Assembly (NCBI GenBank): GCA_011634665.1
Contig: WAEK01000004.1
Location: 1,661,501 to 1,725,500 of the forward strand
Direction: 5' to 3'
DNA from: Mortierella sp. BCC40632
Taxonomy: Eukaryota > Mortierellomycota > Mortierellomycetes > Mortierellales > Mortierellaceae
Length of the DNA: 64,000 nt
The notes below the pieces were generated by a model. It worked only from the letters and a program-made list of their open reading frames with translations. It did no database searches and was not told the DNA's origin. Made by a program: the position numbers and the translations under genes. This document shows, piece after piece, positions 33,514-44,295 of this stretch. The stretch's first letter is position 1. Each line of letters opens with the position of its first letter.

Positions 33514-34269
33514 TTGCCTCTTACCACTCTGTTGCTCCGTTCCGCGCTTTTCTATTTCGCTTATCTCTCTCTCTTTGCTCTATCAGTTCCTGTCGCCTCG
33601 GTTTCAATCCCCTTGGCTCTCTCTCTTGAGACGTCGTTCTCACACACCGCTAACCAATCTACTATTTTACTTCTGAGTTCAAAGTATAATAATATCTTTC
33701 CCCTGCTTGTAGTACACCGATGTCTCTTGCTCTCCTCCACCTTTGTGCTTCGTTCTTTCATTTTAATCAGCCATCTTTTCCTTTCAAAATTTGTACTGCC
33801 TATGGACTTCTCTTCCTTCTCTTCCCCTAGCTATATTGAAGGAATGTGGGAGTTAAGAAGATTATGCTTTATTTTTGTGCTTTCGCGCTTGTATACTCTA
33901 TTTTTGTTATTTCCGATGTTTGTTTTTGCAATTTATCGCCGGGTAAGGAAATATTCTGCCCTCCGGTACTCGCAGCTGGTCAGACTGGAGTCATCAACTA
34001 TAGGAGAAGTTAGAAAAAGTCTCAATAAAACCCAACTACAAAAACAAAAGTCAAATATCTCAAACCATTTCTTCACATTAGCAGACAGGCAATCACACGA
34101 AACCTTCATGTTAAATTGTAGAAGATGGTCTTCTCCCCAATCCTACCTCGACTTCTTTCTCTTGAAATTCATCTCGATCTCTTGGGTGGCAGTACTGGTA
34201 TTTGTGGGGTTGCGATATTCTTTCTGGCTCCATTTCATTGGTTTCCAAATATCTTATCGGTCTCCCTAA
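33514..34269 (+). CDS. Hydrophobic ORF, doubtful
   Basis: A 251-codon frame, rich in Leu/Ser/Phe. A more plausible start is ATG 33802 (MDFSSFSSPSYIEGMWELRR), followed by one hydrophobic segment and a basic region (YRRVRKYSALRYSQLVRL). There is a possible GT donor at about 33941. The DNA is T-rich, so much of this may be chance. No family is recognised. Confidence 0.2.
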   Translation: MPLTTLLLRSALFYFAYLSLFALSVPVASVSIPLALSLETSFSHTANQSTILLLSSKYNNIFPLLVVHRCLLLSSTFVLRSFILISHLFLSKFVLPMDFSSFSSPSYIEGMWELRRLCFIFVLSRLYTLFLLFPMFVFAIYRRVRKYSALRYSQLVRLESSTIGEVRKSLNKTQLQKQKSNISNHFFTLADRQSHETFMLNCRRWSSPQSYLDFFLLKFISISWVAVLVFVGLRYSFWLHFIGFQISYRSP

Positions 34270-34948
34270 ATCTTTCCCTCTTGCTCTCCTTCTTTCTATT
34301 ACCCCTTCTATAGTCGCCAATGTCGCATTCATCTCTCTCTTAGTCTGTCCTCCTTGCTCTAAGCTGTTTTTTTTTTTTTTTTTTTTTTTTTTTCACTTTC
34401 TCTGTTTTTGTATAGGTGTGTGTGATTGCGGTTTTTGAATACCTTCTCTCTTCAGGTAAGCCTTACTTTTCCTTCCTCTTCAGCTCATTTATATCACTCC
34501 CTCTCGCCCCTATTCTCTTTAAGTGGTAGTTCTTTCCGGCCTCATGAGTGGTTACGAAGGTAAAGGCAGAATCCAAAGTGACACTTACAGAATTTACCGA
34601 AATACTCAATGAATGAGACCAGGTAGTTTTTCAACTACTGTGTTTGTTTTATGATGGTCCTCCCCCTTCTCTTTTCAGCCTCTGCTGTTGCTACCTTTAC
34701 TCTCTTCTCCATTCACTGATGCCGTTAATTCATAAGCACTGATAAGCATAAAGTAGAAGAGATGCAGATATAGTAGAGACAATAGTGGAAGAGAGTTGTG
34801 AAAAAAAAGAAAGGAATGAGATATGACAAGCCCTTTCGCACTAACTCTCCTTTCCATTAATTTCCATAAATCTTCGAAACACTATCTAGCGCGAGCGGAG
34901 CCGCGCGGGTATGCTAATATGAAGAAAAAAAAATTACAGTACTTGCTA
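34270..34948. other. No gene seen
   Basis: Contains a poly(T) run (about 34368-34393) and a GC-rich hairpin at 34888-34909 (GCGG-AG-CCGC core flanked by CGC/GCG), similar in style to the Helitron 3' hairpin at 17610 and possibly the end of a lost Helitron. Confidence 0.35.
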
Positions 34949-36579
34949 CAGTTGGCGCCAAAATGGTTTCAATGTTTTCAGAAATTTCGCTTTTTCTAAT
35001 TTTCTCGTTTATTCTTTCTTTCTCTTTCATATTCAATTCTAATAGAAAGGAAAGTCTTATCAATGGTGGACCCGAGAAATAAGAAAGCGGGCCTTTATCA
35101 CTTCACATGAGCGAGCTATGCCGCCTCCAATGTTGTCGTCTCATAGAAACCATTTTGCCACTAGTCCGGGAAAATTCTTCAATACCTCGTATTCCCCCCT
35201 TTCGCTTTCAACACGGCCTCTACTCTTCGTGGCATCGACTCATAGAGCTTGTCAATCATATCCTGTGGTATCAGCTCCCATTCCTCCAGCACCATATCCC
35301 ACAATTCATGAACACTCGTAGGCCGCTTCTCTCGTTGACCAATCTGAACCTTCAGCTTGTCCCAAACATGCTCGATTGGATTTAAATCTGCTGATTGTGC
35401 AGGCCATCGAAGAACCTCAATATCCTGATCCTCCAGGTACTTGGTTGTTGCTTTGGCTTTGTGTTTGGGGTCGTTGTCGTGCTGAAAAATGAAGTCATTT
35501 TTCCGAGATCATAATACTCGAGACTTTCTTTCAATGTTGTGTCGAGAATATTGATGTAATCCTCCTTTTTCATAGTTCCTTCATAGATCTGACAGCCATA
35601 GCAAGTCCCTTGGACGTCATACAGCCCCAGAACATCAAGGATCCACCTCCATGCTTGACAGTAGGTTGAAGATGAAATGGTTGAACCGGATCGCCTGGCT
35701 TAGCCCAGTAATATTGTATCCCGTCCGAGTTCCAGATGTTTATCTTTGTTTCATCTGAGAATACCACTCGCTTCCAGTCATCGATGGTCCAATTTTTATG
35801 ACCTCTTGCCCACTCCAACCGCGCTTGCTTGTGTCGCTTACTAAGGAAAGGCTTTTTGACTTTTTTTCTTCGCTTGAAAGCCGATCTCCCTGAGGTTGCG
35901 AAGGACTGATCTGTACGAGATAACTGTCCCTTCACCATTGAGGCTCTTGTGGACCTGCTTGCTAGTCTTCAACATGCCGGAAAGTAACTTTCTGTTGAGA
36001 TCATTCTTGGAGCGAGCCGAGAGAATTCTTGGTCTTCCTGTTGGTTGCCTTTGTAGAGTAGGTAAATGCTTGGTTCGGATCCTTGAAACAGAAGCAGGGC
36101 TGACTGATAATCGTCTAGCGACATTCTTGACGGAGTAGCCTGCTTTTAGCTGGCTTATGATAGAGTTTTTTTGAGTGTCTTCTTTCGTTTTTTTTTCATG
36201 ATGGAGGAATATCGACCATTTTCGAGCGATTGCACCCGTATTTTATATCAAACTTGTCAAGATCTATTCATCTTCTTTTTAATCTCTCTGACTGACTGTA
36301 GATATAAGACAAACGATTGTGAAAAAAGAGATGAAATAGCAATAAATATAAATGGCGTGCCCAAGTGGCGAAATGGTTCCAATATCTAGCTTCAACAATT
36401 TACCTCATAGCACGCCTTTCTGACAACATATTGAAAATCTGTTTACACTGTCGTGAACAAGGCATTCTGGGTATTGTTTTCAATCTAAGCAACAAGGTGC
36501 ATTTACATATTCTCGATGGGTAGAAAATTGCTAAAATATGAAAATTTGAGAATTATTGAAACCATTTTGGCGCCCACTG
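34949..36579 (-). mobile_element. Tc1-like DNA transposon, family B copy 2
   Basis: 1,631 bp, inverted orientation of 15557-17186, TA at 34947-34948 and 36580-36581. Nearly identical to the other copies apart from small homopolymer differences. Confidence 0.95.
35159..36150 (-). pseudogene. Tc1-like transposase, family B copy 2
   Basis: Minus-strand frames carry KKVKKPFLSKRHKQARLEWA (about 35860), VVFSDETK (about 35755) and the C-terminal DLNPIEHVWDKLK region. Breaks are at the GGCTATGG/GGCTATG position near 35598 and an A run near 35500. Unlike copy 1, the A run at about 35868 is in frame here. Confidence 0.85.
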
Positions 36580-36580
36580 T

Positions 36581-36931
36581 ACTTTTGAGTGGTGTCTCCC
36601 GACATTTTTTCATTTTTTTTTTCAAAGTCCAAATTTCGCTGGGAGTACGCTCTATTTCGCTCTGAAAAAAAATACTCTCTTCTCAGAAGACATTGTCACC
36701 TGTAAAAAGTGCAATGACAGAATTTTGTTGGGTATGGTATAGTTGAACGGCATGAGCGTGGGTAGGTCTGATATGGGCATAGGGGGGAAGGGAAAGGCAG
36801 ATGTGATGGGGAGAGGGATGTCTTCTCAGAAGAGAGTATTTTTTTTTCAGAGCGAAATAGAGCGTACTCCCAGCGAAATTTGGACTTTGAAAAAAAAAAT
36901 GAAAAAATGTCGGGAGACACCACTCAAAAGT
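36581..36931. mobile_element. Palindromic MITE-like element
   Basis: Arms of about 110 bp (36581-36690 and 36822-36931) are almost perfect inverted copies, starting ACTTTTGAGTGGTGTCTCCC, around a centre of about 130 bp. No clear target duplication is seen, because the left end abuts a Tc1-like element. Confidence 0.75.
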
Positions 36932-37032
36932 GAGTCGTTTGTCTCCAGCCTGAGAAGAGAAGTGCCTGCGAAGCCGTCACAAACTTCCCAATTTTGGAAA
37001 GTTTAGGCTGCAGCAGCGAGTACACGAGAGTG

Positions 37033-37154
37033 CAGTGTTTCTGATATCAATATTTCGGCTTGAAATTTCATAGTAAAGTTTGATGTTTGAGCTTGAGTTT
37101 GATCAAACTTTATTAAGAAATATCAAGTTTTCAAAGCTTTGATCAGAAACACTG
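37033..37154. mobile_element. Small hAT-type MITE
   Basis: 122 bp with termini CAGTGTTTCTGAT / ATCAGAAACACTG and an exact 8-bp duplication CGAGAGTG on both sides (37025-37032, 37155-37162), diagnostic of hAT insertion. Confidence 0.9.
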
Positions 37155-37342
37155 CGAGAGTGTCTTCTCGACTTCTCTTCTCAGGCTGCGTGACGAGCCT
37201 AAACCACATCCTAAATGGGAGACAGGAAATAACTAAAGAAGGAAATAAAGAGGGTGAATGCTAAATGGTTCTGACCTTCGGATAATAGGCCAAAGTCTTC
37301 ATGATATTCGATTTTGCTAGCTATTATCCTTAGGGGCCAGAA

Positions 37343-37608
37343 TAGTGTTTCCCATGAGTCAAGTTGAGTTGAGTTGGAGGTTCGACTCAACTCGACTCAT
37401 GCACACATGAGTTGGGAAAAATCTGAACTCAACTCAGCTCATGAGTCGAAAAGTTTGAACTCAACTCAACTCATGAGATGAAAAGTTAAACTCATCTCAA
37501 CTCAGGGCATCTACACCCTGTAAGCGATTCGACTCCAACTCAGCTCAACTCAACTCAACTCATGAGTTCATGAGTCGGTGAGTTGGTGAGTCGAGTTGAA
37601 GAACACTA
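37343..37608. repeat. ACTCA/GAGTT repeat element with TAGTGTT ends
   Basis: 266 bp of direct and inverted ACTCA pentamers, bounded by TAGTGTT and AACACTA. The ends match the hAT-type MITEs, but no 8-bp duplication was found. Confidence 0.6.
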
Positions 37609-37609
37609 G

Positions 37610-38095
37610 ACTGATGTTAGACGTTGTGCCTGCATCCCGTCCCTTGGCCATTAAGAATCGCCTCTTATCCTCCAAGCGCATAAAGACCAGTGAGGGTTCT
37701 TCTCCAGAATATCCGGAGCGTTTCCATGTGCTCGAGCCACTCTTTGTCGTGGTGTCGGGATTGGTTGGGTAGTCGCCATCCCTCTTACTGTCGGAAACCA
37801 TACTGTCGGCCAGTACGGTGTCGCTATTGTGGCCTTGATCATCTCTTCGCGTACTTTCTGTAGGATGAGATGAGTTAAGTTCCAAGGTGGGCAGAGGTAG
37901 ATATTGCCCAGATCCCGCCAGTTGTGCTTCAAGGCGTCGTAACCGATGGTGTTTGTCAATGGCTTCCAAGCCATGTACCGAGGCAGCTGGTGTTTGGTTG
38001 GAGAAGCGAAGAGATGGGCGTGGTGAGGTCTCCAACACCGATCTAAATTTAGCACCGTAGAGATCCGGCGGCTGCACTTATCGAGTATCAACGTC
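37610..38095 (-). pseudogene. DIRS-type retrotransposon fragment (after RNase H)
   Basis: Minus-strand frames read HHAHLFASPTKHQLPRYMAWK, then LKHNWRDLGNIYLCPPWNL. These align by eye with HHIDLFASRTNTKLKNFYV and LQHSWKGLGRLYICPPWNL in the full DIRS element at 43024-47360. The copy is diverged and frameshifted, so it is an older, separate insertion. Confidence 0.8.
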
Positions 38096-38762
38096 CATCA
38101 CATTCCACCCATAATTCTTTATGTTGGACTAGTTGCTGTTCCATCCTCCTATTATATGATCAAGGCAGTTTGAATGCCGAGTGGAATCAAACAAGGGCAT
38201 CTTGTCACACAAAAGCTGTCTCATCTCCGCACCCTGTCTAAGGTCATGGTGCGGAGAATTTAACTCGAAAACAACACCCCACCTATCCTCTATACTTTCC
38301 TTCTTCCTCTTAGTTCCTTTTGACTCAGCAGTCCACTCCTCACTCCTTTAAATAGATCTCCCTGCTTTCTAAAACCCCTATACAACGCCCTCAATATAGC
38401 TGTTCATCGATTATACTTGTTTCACGAGGAATGTTTTTTAAGGAATGACAGAGACGAGATTTATTCCTGCAATGCTATGTGTGCCTTAGTTGTCACGACC
38501 AGATTGCTCACCAGTCTTCTATGTCGTCATCATCAGTCCTCTCACATTTGTTGTTCTTGGAAGGAGACATCAAAATATTAGGCTTGCTTTCAGCATGCTT
38601 TTGAGGTGTTGTGGAAGGAAGGCAAGTTGGAAATCCCAGCAAGGATATATTTAACATCTAGCGCAAACTTTCTGGTGTGCTCCTAACCATTGAAGTAGAA
38701 GTGGATGCCAAGATTTTTTACTATCCGACCATGTCTTTTGCTACTTATACGCATAAACTTAC
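38096..38762. other. No gene seen
   Basis: Non-repetitive DNA with no convincing ORF. It may include introns or the 3' flank of the minus-strand gene to its right. Confidence 0.35.
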
Positions 38763-39241
38763 TGCAATGCGATGAAGATGTGGATCAAGTCGGAGAGTAG
38801 AAACAGTTTGAATTGAATCTGGTCGGTGGGAAGCCAAACGGGATAATTGATTGCATAGAAAGCATCCAAGACATTCCAGAATAATCTCCTAATCCTGAAA
38901 AGGCGGAAAGATAGCCCTTTACCCTTTGCTACCCTCTGCAATTACGGGAAAATGTTGGCTGATATCAACATCTTGGCGTTCAGGGTCCATGAGGATCGCC
39001 CCATTCAACCGTACAGCCTTTCGTTGCTACTTTTCGCAAATATCTTCAGCGACTGTACTGGTATTGAATACGTAAGTGCTAAATTCCTTGCTCCAATTAA
39101 AATTCAAGTAGATTCTGGTTGAAATTTCTACCTTCCTTCCTTTAATGTGTCTAGTTGTGAGGCCGAATTCATCCTCAAGCAATGTTCTGGTATGCTTCAT
39201 CCCTAGTGATGCCAGATCCCCCCTATCAGAGAATTCATCTA

Positions 39242-40869
39242 CAGTTGGCGCCAAAATGGTTTCAATGTTTTCAGAAATTTCGCTTTTTCTAATTTTCTCG
39301 TTTATTCTTTCTTTCTCTTTCATATTCAATTCTAATAGAAAGGAAAGTCTTATCAATGGTGGACCCGAGAAATAAGAAAGCGGGCCTTTATCACTTCACA
39401 TGAGCGAGCTATGCCGCCTCCAATGTTGTCGTCTCATAGAAACCATTTTGCCACTAGTCCGGGAAAATTCTTCAATACCTCGTATTCCCCCCTTTCGCTT
39501 TCAACACGGCCTCTACTCTTCGTGGCATCGACTCATAGAGCTTGTCAATCATATCCTGTGGTATCAGCTCCCATTCCTCCAGCACCATATCCCACAATTC
39601 ATGAACACTCGTAGGCCGCTTCTCTCGTTGACCAATCTGAACCTTCAGCTTGTCCCAAACATGCTCGATTGGATTTAAATCTGCTGATTGTGCAGGCCAT
39701 CGAAGAACCTCAATATCCTGATCCTCCAGGTACTTGGTTGTTGCTTTGGCTTTGTGTTTGGGGTCGTTGTCGTGCTGAAAAATGAAGTCATTTTTTTCCG
39801 AGATCATAATACTCGAGACTTTCTTTTTCAATGTTGTGTCGAGAATATTGATGTAATCCTCCTTTTTCATAGTTCCTTCATAGATCTGACAGCCATAGCC
39901 AAGTCCCTTGGACGTCATACAGCCCCAGAACATCAAGGATCCACCTCCATGCTTGACAGTAGGTTGAAGATGAAATGGTTGAACCGGATCGCCTGGCTTA
40001 GCCCAGTAATATTGTATCCCGTCCGAGTTCCAGATGTTTATCTTTGTTTCATCTGGAGAATACCACTCGCTTCCAGTCATCGATGGTCCAATTTTTATGA
40101 CCTCTTGCCCACTCCAACCGCGCTTGCTTGTGTCGCTTACTAAGGAAAGGCTTTTTGACTTTTTCTTCGCTTGAAAGCCGATCTCCCTGAGGTTGCGAAG
40201 GACTGATCTGTACGAGATAACTGTCCCTTCACCATTGAGGCTCTTGTGGACCTGCTTGCTAGTCTTCAACATGCCGGAAAGTAACTTTCTGTTGAGATCA
40301 TTCTTGGAGCGAGCCGAGAGAATTCTTGGTCTTCCTGTTGGTTGCCTTTGTAGAGTAGGTAAATGCTTGGTTCGGATCCTTGAAACAGAAGCAGGGCTGA
40401 CTGATAATCGTCTAGCGACATTCTTGACGGAGTAGCCTGCTTTTAGCTGGCTTATGATAGAGTTTTGAGTGTCTTTTTCGTTTTTTTCATGATGGAGGAA
40501 TATCGACCATTTTCGAGCGATTGCACCCGTATTTTATATCAAACTTGTCAAGATCTATTCATCTTCTTTTAATCTCTCTGACTGACTGTAGATATAAGAC
40601 AAACGATTGTGAAAAAAGAGATGAAATAGCAATAAATATAAATGGCGTGCCCAAGTGGCGAAATGGTTCCAATATCTAGCTTCAACAATTTACCTCATAG
40701 CACGCCTTTCTGACAACATATTGAAAATCTGTTTACACTGTCGTGAACAAGGCATTCTGGGTATTGTTTTCAATCTAAGCAACAAGGTGCATTTACATAT
40801 TCTCGATGGGTAGAAAATTGCTAAAATATGAAAATTTGAGAATTATTGAAACCATTTTGGCGCCCACTG
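39242..40869 (-). mobile_element. Tc1-like DNA transposon, family B copy 3
   Basis: 1,628 bp, TA at 39240-39241 and 40870-40871, inside an exon of the host gene above. Near-identical to copies 1 and 2. Confidence 0.95.
39472..40434 (-). pseudogene. Tc1-like transposase, family B copy 3
   Basis: A 266-codon frame (40272-39472) contains most of the enzyme, including FQHDNDPKHKA and DLNPIEHVWDKLK, but not in one correct frame throughout. Relative to copy 1 it reads a shifted segment at about 40163-40058, so VVFSDET is lost, and has KKKVSSIMISEKN at about 39820-39790. The upstream helix-turn-helix part is in another frame. Confidence 0.85.
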
Positions 40870-41239
40870 TATATTAGCTATTTTTTGAGTGTGCACACCG
40901 TCTGTCCTTGCGACCATCTCATTCAATTCATAATCTACGATAGCTTGCGGGATCGCGCGCAGAGCTTTGCCCCCAAACAATGCTCCAAAGACGAACACCC
41001 AGAGTGAGGCATACACATGCTCAGAGAGCGGCAATGCCGGCTGCTCGGTACTGATCAAGACACACAAATGCTTTACAATGAGCAAAACCATCAATGCTGT
41101 CCCCTGTTCCATTGTCTGCACGTCCTCTCGTCCAACATTTGTGACTAACTTCCAGATCTTTCCTTGTAAAATCCACATGGATGGATCGGCATAAGGATCA
41201 GTCTCTAATTCTGGGTAGAGTGCAGAAGGCTAATCCTAT

Positions 41240-41736
41240 AAAAGTTTGTAATCGCTGACTCCTTTTTGGACAATGTAGGATGTATGAACTCAGACTTGAC
41301 TTTTGGGGCGACCGTAAAAGCCCGAAAAGCGAAGGGTGATAACGTGTTTATGATGACTGACAATGCAGCACTATCATGGATAGTACAAAGACATGATAAC
41401 AGATAAGCTTTGTTCTCTATTTCAAGAATAGATCTAATATATATGAGAAGAGAACAAAGTAATAGAAAAAGACTCCTAAATGAATGTATCTAGCTCCAGA
41501 ATCCCGTGCGTCGGGCGAACTAATAGAAAGACCTGCTCTAGATGGTAAGTATTCAAACTGACGGATCGAGAAAGAAGGAGGGATAAAAGAGCTGTCTCTA
41601 TAAAAATGCAGTAGAGGGGTGCTTTTTATACACTCCCGAATAGGGCTCAAAAGGTCAGAAGATCTTCCAAGCACATTTACTACATTACAGAACTCGGTCA
41701 GGTTTTTGCCTGTCTTGCGAGGCCTGTCGTTCAATG
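41240..41736. other. No gene seen (possible intron of the broken host gene)
   Basis: Minus-strand ORF 41734-41417 is not convincing. The stretch lies between two exon-like segments of the gene at 38763-42979. Confidence 0.3.
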
Positions 41737-41869
41737 CCTATTTGGTTGCCGCTTCAAGCTCGCTCCTTTCATAAATGAACAGTTCTCGATAATTCGGTGA
41801 CGAGAAGCTCTCACGCACTAGTGGTAGGTCTATATTCTTGTATTGCACCTGAGAGACAAATTAGGGGTA

Positions 41870-42673
41870 AAGTGCATCCAAAATTCGATCAATGATTTTT
41901 TTAGATGGAATCATTCCGCATTTACTCCTCAGTTCATGAGTCATTCCTCATGTTGATTCGTAGAGAAGATCTACTTTGCGTACTTATGTGGTTCCGGCTA
42001 CAAAGGTCTACTCCAGGTATTGTAGCCATTCTCCAATCGAGCAACATAGTCAAAAGTACTAACAAAATTTTACACGGGTTTAGTACAGGGTTTTTAGTCT
42101 TTGTTCATGGGCTGATAGTTTCGAATCCACTGACGTTGGGAAAAAACCTTAGATACACAGAGTACGTCAGTCAATAGACATCACAATCTATCATTAGAAC
42201 TATTACAGTATGTCTTTTTGGCGGTCAAATCAATGACTATGGCCAGGCACCTTTTTCACAAATAGGCTAAAAGTTGCAAAAAATTCTCAAAGTGGACGTT
42301 CTTCAGAGCAAGAGAAATCGTGACAGATATCCACACAGCCATTGAAATTTATGCACGCTGTAATCATTGCTTGGACAACTCCTTCTACATACCCAGCCGG
42401 GACAAGGTTGTTCGTTCGTTCGAACTATCAGCCCATGAACAAAGACAAAAAACCCTGTACTAAACCCATGTAAAATTTTGTTAGTACTTTTGACTATGTT
42501 GCTCGATTGGAGAATGGCTACAATACCTGGAGTAGACCTTTGTAGCCGGAACCACATAAGTACGCAAAGTAGATCTTCTCTACGAATCAACATGAGGAAT
42601 GACTCATGAACTGAGGAGTAAATGCGGAATGATTCCATCTAAAAAAATCATTGATCGAATTTTGGATGCACTT
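41870..42673. mobile_element. Palindromic TA MITE, copy D
   Basis: 804 bp, arms of about 245 bp, TA at 41868-41869 and 42674-42675. Shares the CCAATCG and CCGGCTAC variants with copy A. Confidence 0.9.
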
Positions 42674-43069
42674 TACATCAAGAATTTCAAGATTAATCTA
42701 AAGGCGAAAGCATTAGATGAAATGATACCTTCTTGAACGTACACTGTATAAGTGGATAAAGAGGTGTGGTCTTCGTTAGTGTGAGCGGGACTTGCCCCGC
42801 GTCCTCGACAACACCATCAGTCTCAAAAGGTTCACTGCTGAGTAAGATCGAGGGACCTAACAAGGCGAAATCAGTAGATTTATTATTCTCTATTTCAGAT
42901 GTTTTTGATCTCATTCAGCTTATTTCAAGGTCAACATTACCCTCCACAGTAGCTTGTGCATCGGACCAGGTATCACCCTCGAAAATAAAAATAAAATAAA
43001 AAAAATATGAAATAGAGAATATCATGGGGAACCAAGACGACAAAGGAAGTCTTGGCTTCATTATCCGAG

Positions 43070-43189
43070 ACTGCGACCCTATACTGTGTAATCCTTCTTT
43101 CTTTAATTCCACTCGAGATACAAATAAAATAAAGAAAATCTAGCTAGAAATACCTCACTTGGCTATCTCTGGACTCTTCATCTTTCTTT
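43070..43189. repeat. DIRS inverted terminal repeat, left
   Basis: Begins ACTGCGACCCTATACTGTG and is the reverse complement of 47225-47344, with a single mismatch noticed (CTATCTCT versus CTATCCCT). Confidence 0.9.
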
Positions 43190-43232
43190 TCGCGACTTCA
43201 TAATACTAAGGCAAAAGGGTGGAGAGGGTGGG

Positions 43233-43329
43233 ACAGTATAGGGTCGCAGTCTCGGATAATGAAGCCAAGACTTCCTTTGTCGTCTTGGTTCCCCATTATC
43301 CTTCATAGGGACTGCGACCCTATACTGTG
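43233..43329. repeat. DIRS internal complementary region
   Basis: Joins the reverse complement of the left end (to CCCCAT) directly to that of the right end (TATCCTTCATAGGG). It lies just 3' of the recombinase gene and would template regeneration of the element ends. Confidence 0.9.
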
Positions 43330-43339
43330 GCTTCAGAGA

Positions 43340-44295
43340 CTAGCCAAGGACAACTTTGGTGAAATTTGAGTTCGTCTTGCTGGAAAGACGATAAAATTTC
43401 GCAAACATAGAAGACGACGACCAATTGCCCTGAGCAATGATGTCGTCAATGCTGACTCCTCTCTTCGCGGCTTGCGTGGACCCCGCGGCTCTTGCTTTGG
43501 GTGTGATTGCGCCTGGAGGGAGTTGTAGTCTTGACATGACGGCCTTGATGTGTTTACTACTGATTCGTTGGGCAGAAATACAGAGCTCATGATGCTTGAC
43601 GTGTCGGACCAAAGGGTTGTATGAGAGCGATGGCTGGGTCGGGTGTGGTACTACAAGACGGTCCTTAGCGAACCGGGCGACATAAGTCTTGAATGTTTCC
43701 ACTGGGCACAAGGCTGGGTCCGATGGGAGTGCGTTGAGGATGACAAACTTGTTCTTGTGGATACCGTTGTTCTTCTCTTTTGGTCGGAGGATGAGGAGAC
43801 GTATGAGTGTCTTTTCGACTTGGCATCCATCCAGATCAATACGTTCGATGTCGCTTGGGCGAAGGAATGCGCACATGCCTATTGACCAACATAGCTTCTG
43901 TGTGAGAAGTTCGGCTGATACTCGACTGTTTGGTGGAAGCGAACGGAAGTAATCTAATATCGGGGATATGTCAGATCCATCTCTTTGTTCGAGTCGGTCT
44001 CGTTGGCTCGTAAGACACGGAAAAAACTGGAGAAGTAGCTGTCTTGTTGGAAAGGCAGAGCATCTTCGAAAAGACCTGTGAGCTGTGCACGATAGGTAGA
44101 AATTGTCGATGCTTTCCATCGCTTATGAGTATGTCCCCAGGCTAGGAAGTTTAGGACGTTGGCTGGTTCGGGGATTGTTGGATCCAGTTCTCTTTCCTTG
44201 CACCATTTTATGAAAGCTCTTTGCGTGTGACCGTAACGTTTTCGCTTCAATTTTTTCTGTTTCTGCATCCCTGATGATGTTGACCACCGACTCAT
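43340..44295 (-). CDS. DIRS tyrosine recombinase (one frame break)
   Basis: Two overlapping minus-strand frames, 44295-43954 (SAM-like core-binding part, RYGHTQRAFIKWCKEREL) and 44119-43340 (catalytic part). Catalytic-looking residues include the Arg of AFLRPSDIERI, the Arg of TPKARAAGSTQAA and the Tyr of MFAKFYRLSS. The usual His three before the second Arg is not evident. The enzyme replaces the DDE integrase of LTR elements and integrates a circular DNA form. Confidence 0.85.

Larger units (their letters stand above)
38763..42979 (-). pseudogene. Unidentified host gene, broken by transposons
   Basis: Several minus-strand segments look like exons of one gene: about 42979-42915 (EGDTWSDAQATVEGNVDLE), 42889-42729 (KSTDFALLGPSILLSSEPF), 41848-41737 (VQYKNIDLPLVRESFSSPN), 41229-40870 plus 39239-38942, and 38894-38763 (NVLDAFYAINYPVWLPTDQ, ending at a strong GTAAGT donor). 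A MITE (41870-42673) sits in the apparent intron between the second and third segments. A Tc1-like element (39242-40869) splits the fourth, and removing it with one TA rejoins the frame exactly (QKIANI to DEFSDRG). An in-frame TAG at 39027-39029 interrupts otherwise coding-like sequence that continues QRKAVRLNGAILMDPERQD. Some junction phases are unresolved. Function unknown. Confidence 0.5.

Noticed and set aside
37343..37608. Possible CRISPR-like array
   Set aside because: Units are 5-bp pentamers in both orientations without unique spacers, and the genome is eukaryotic.
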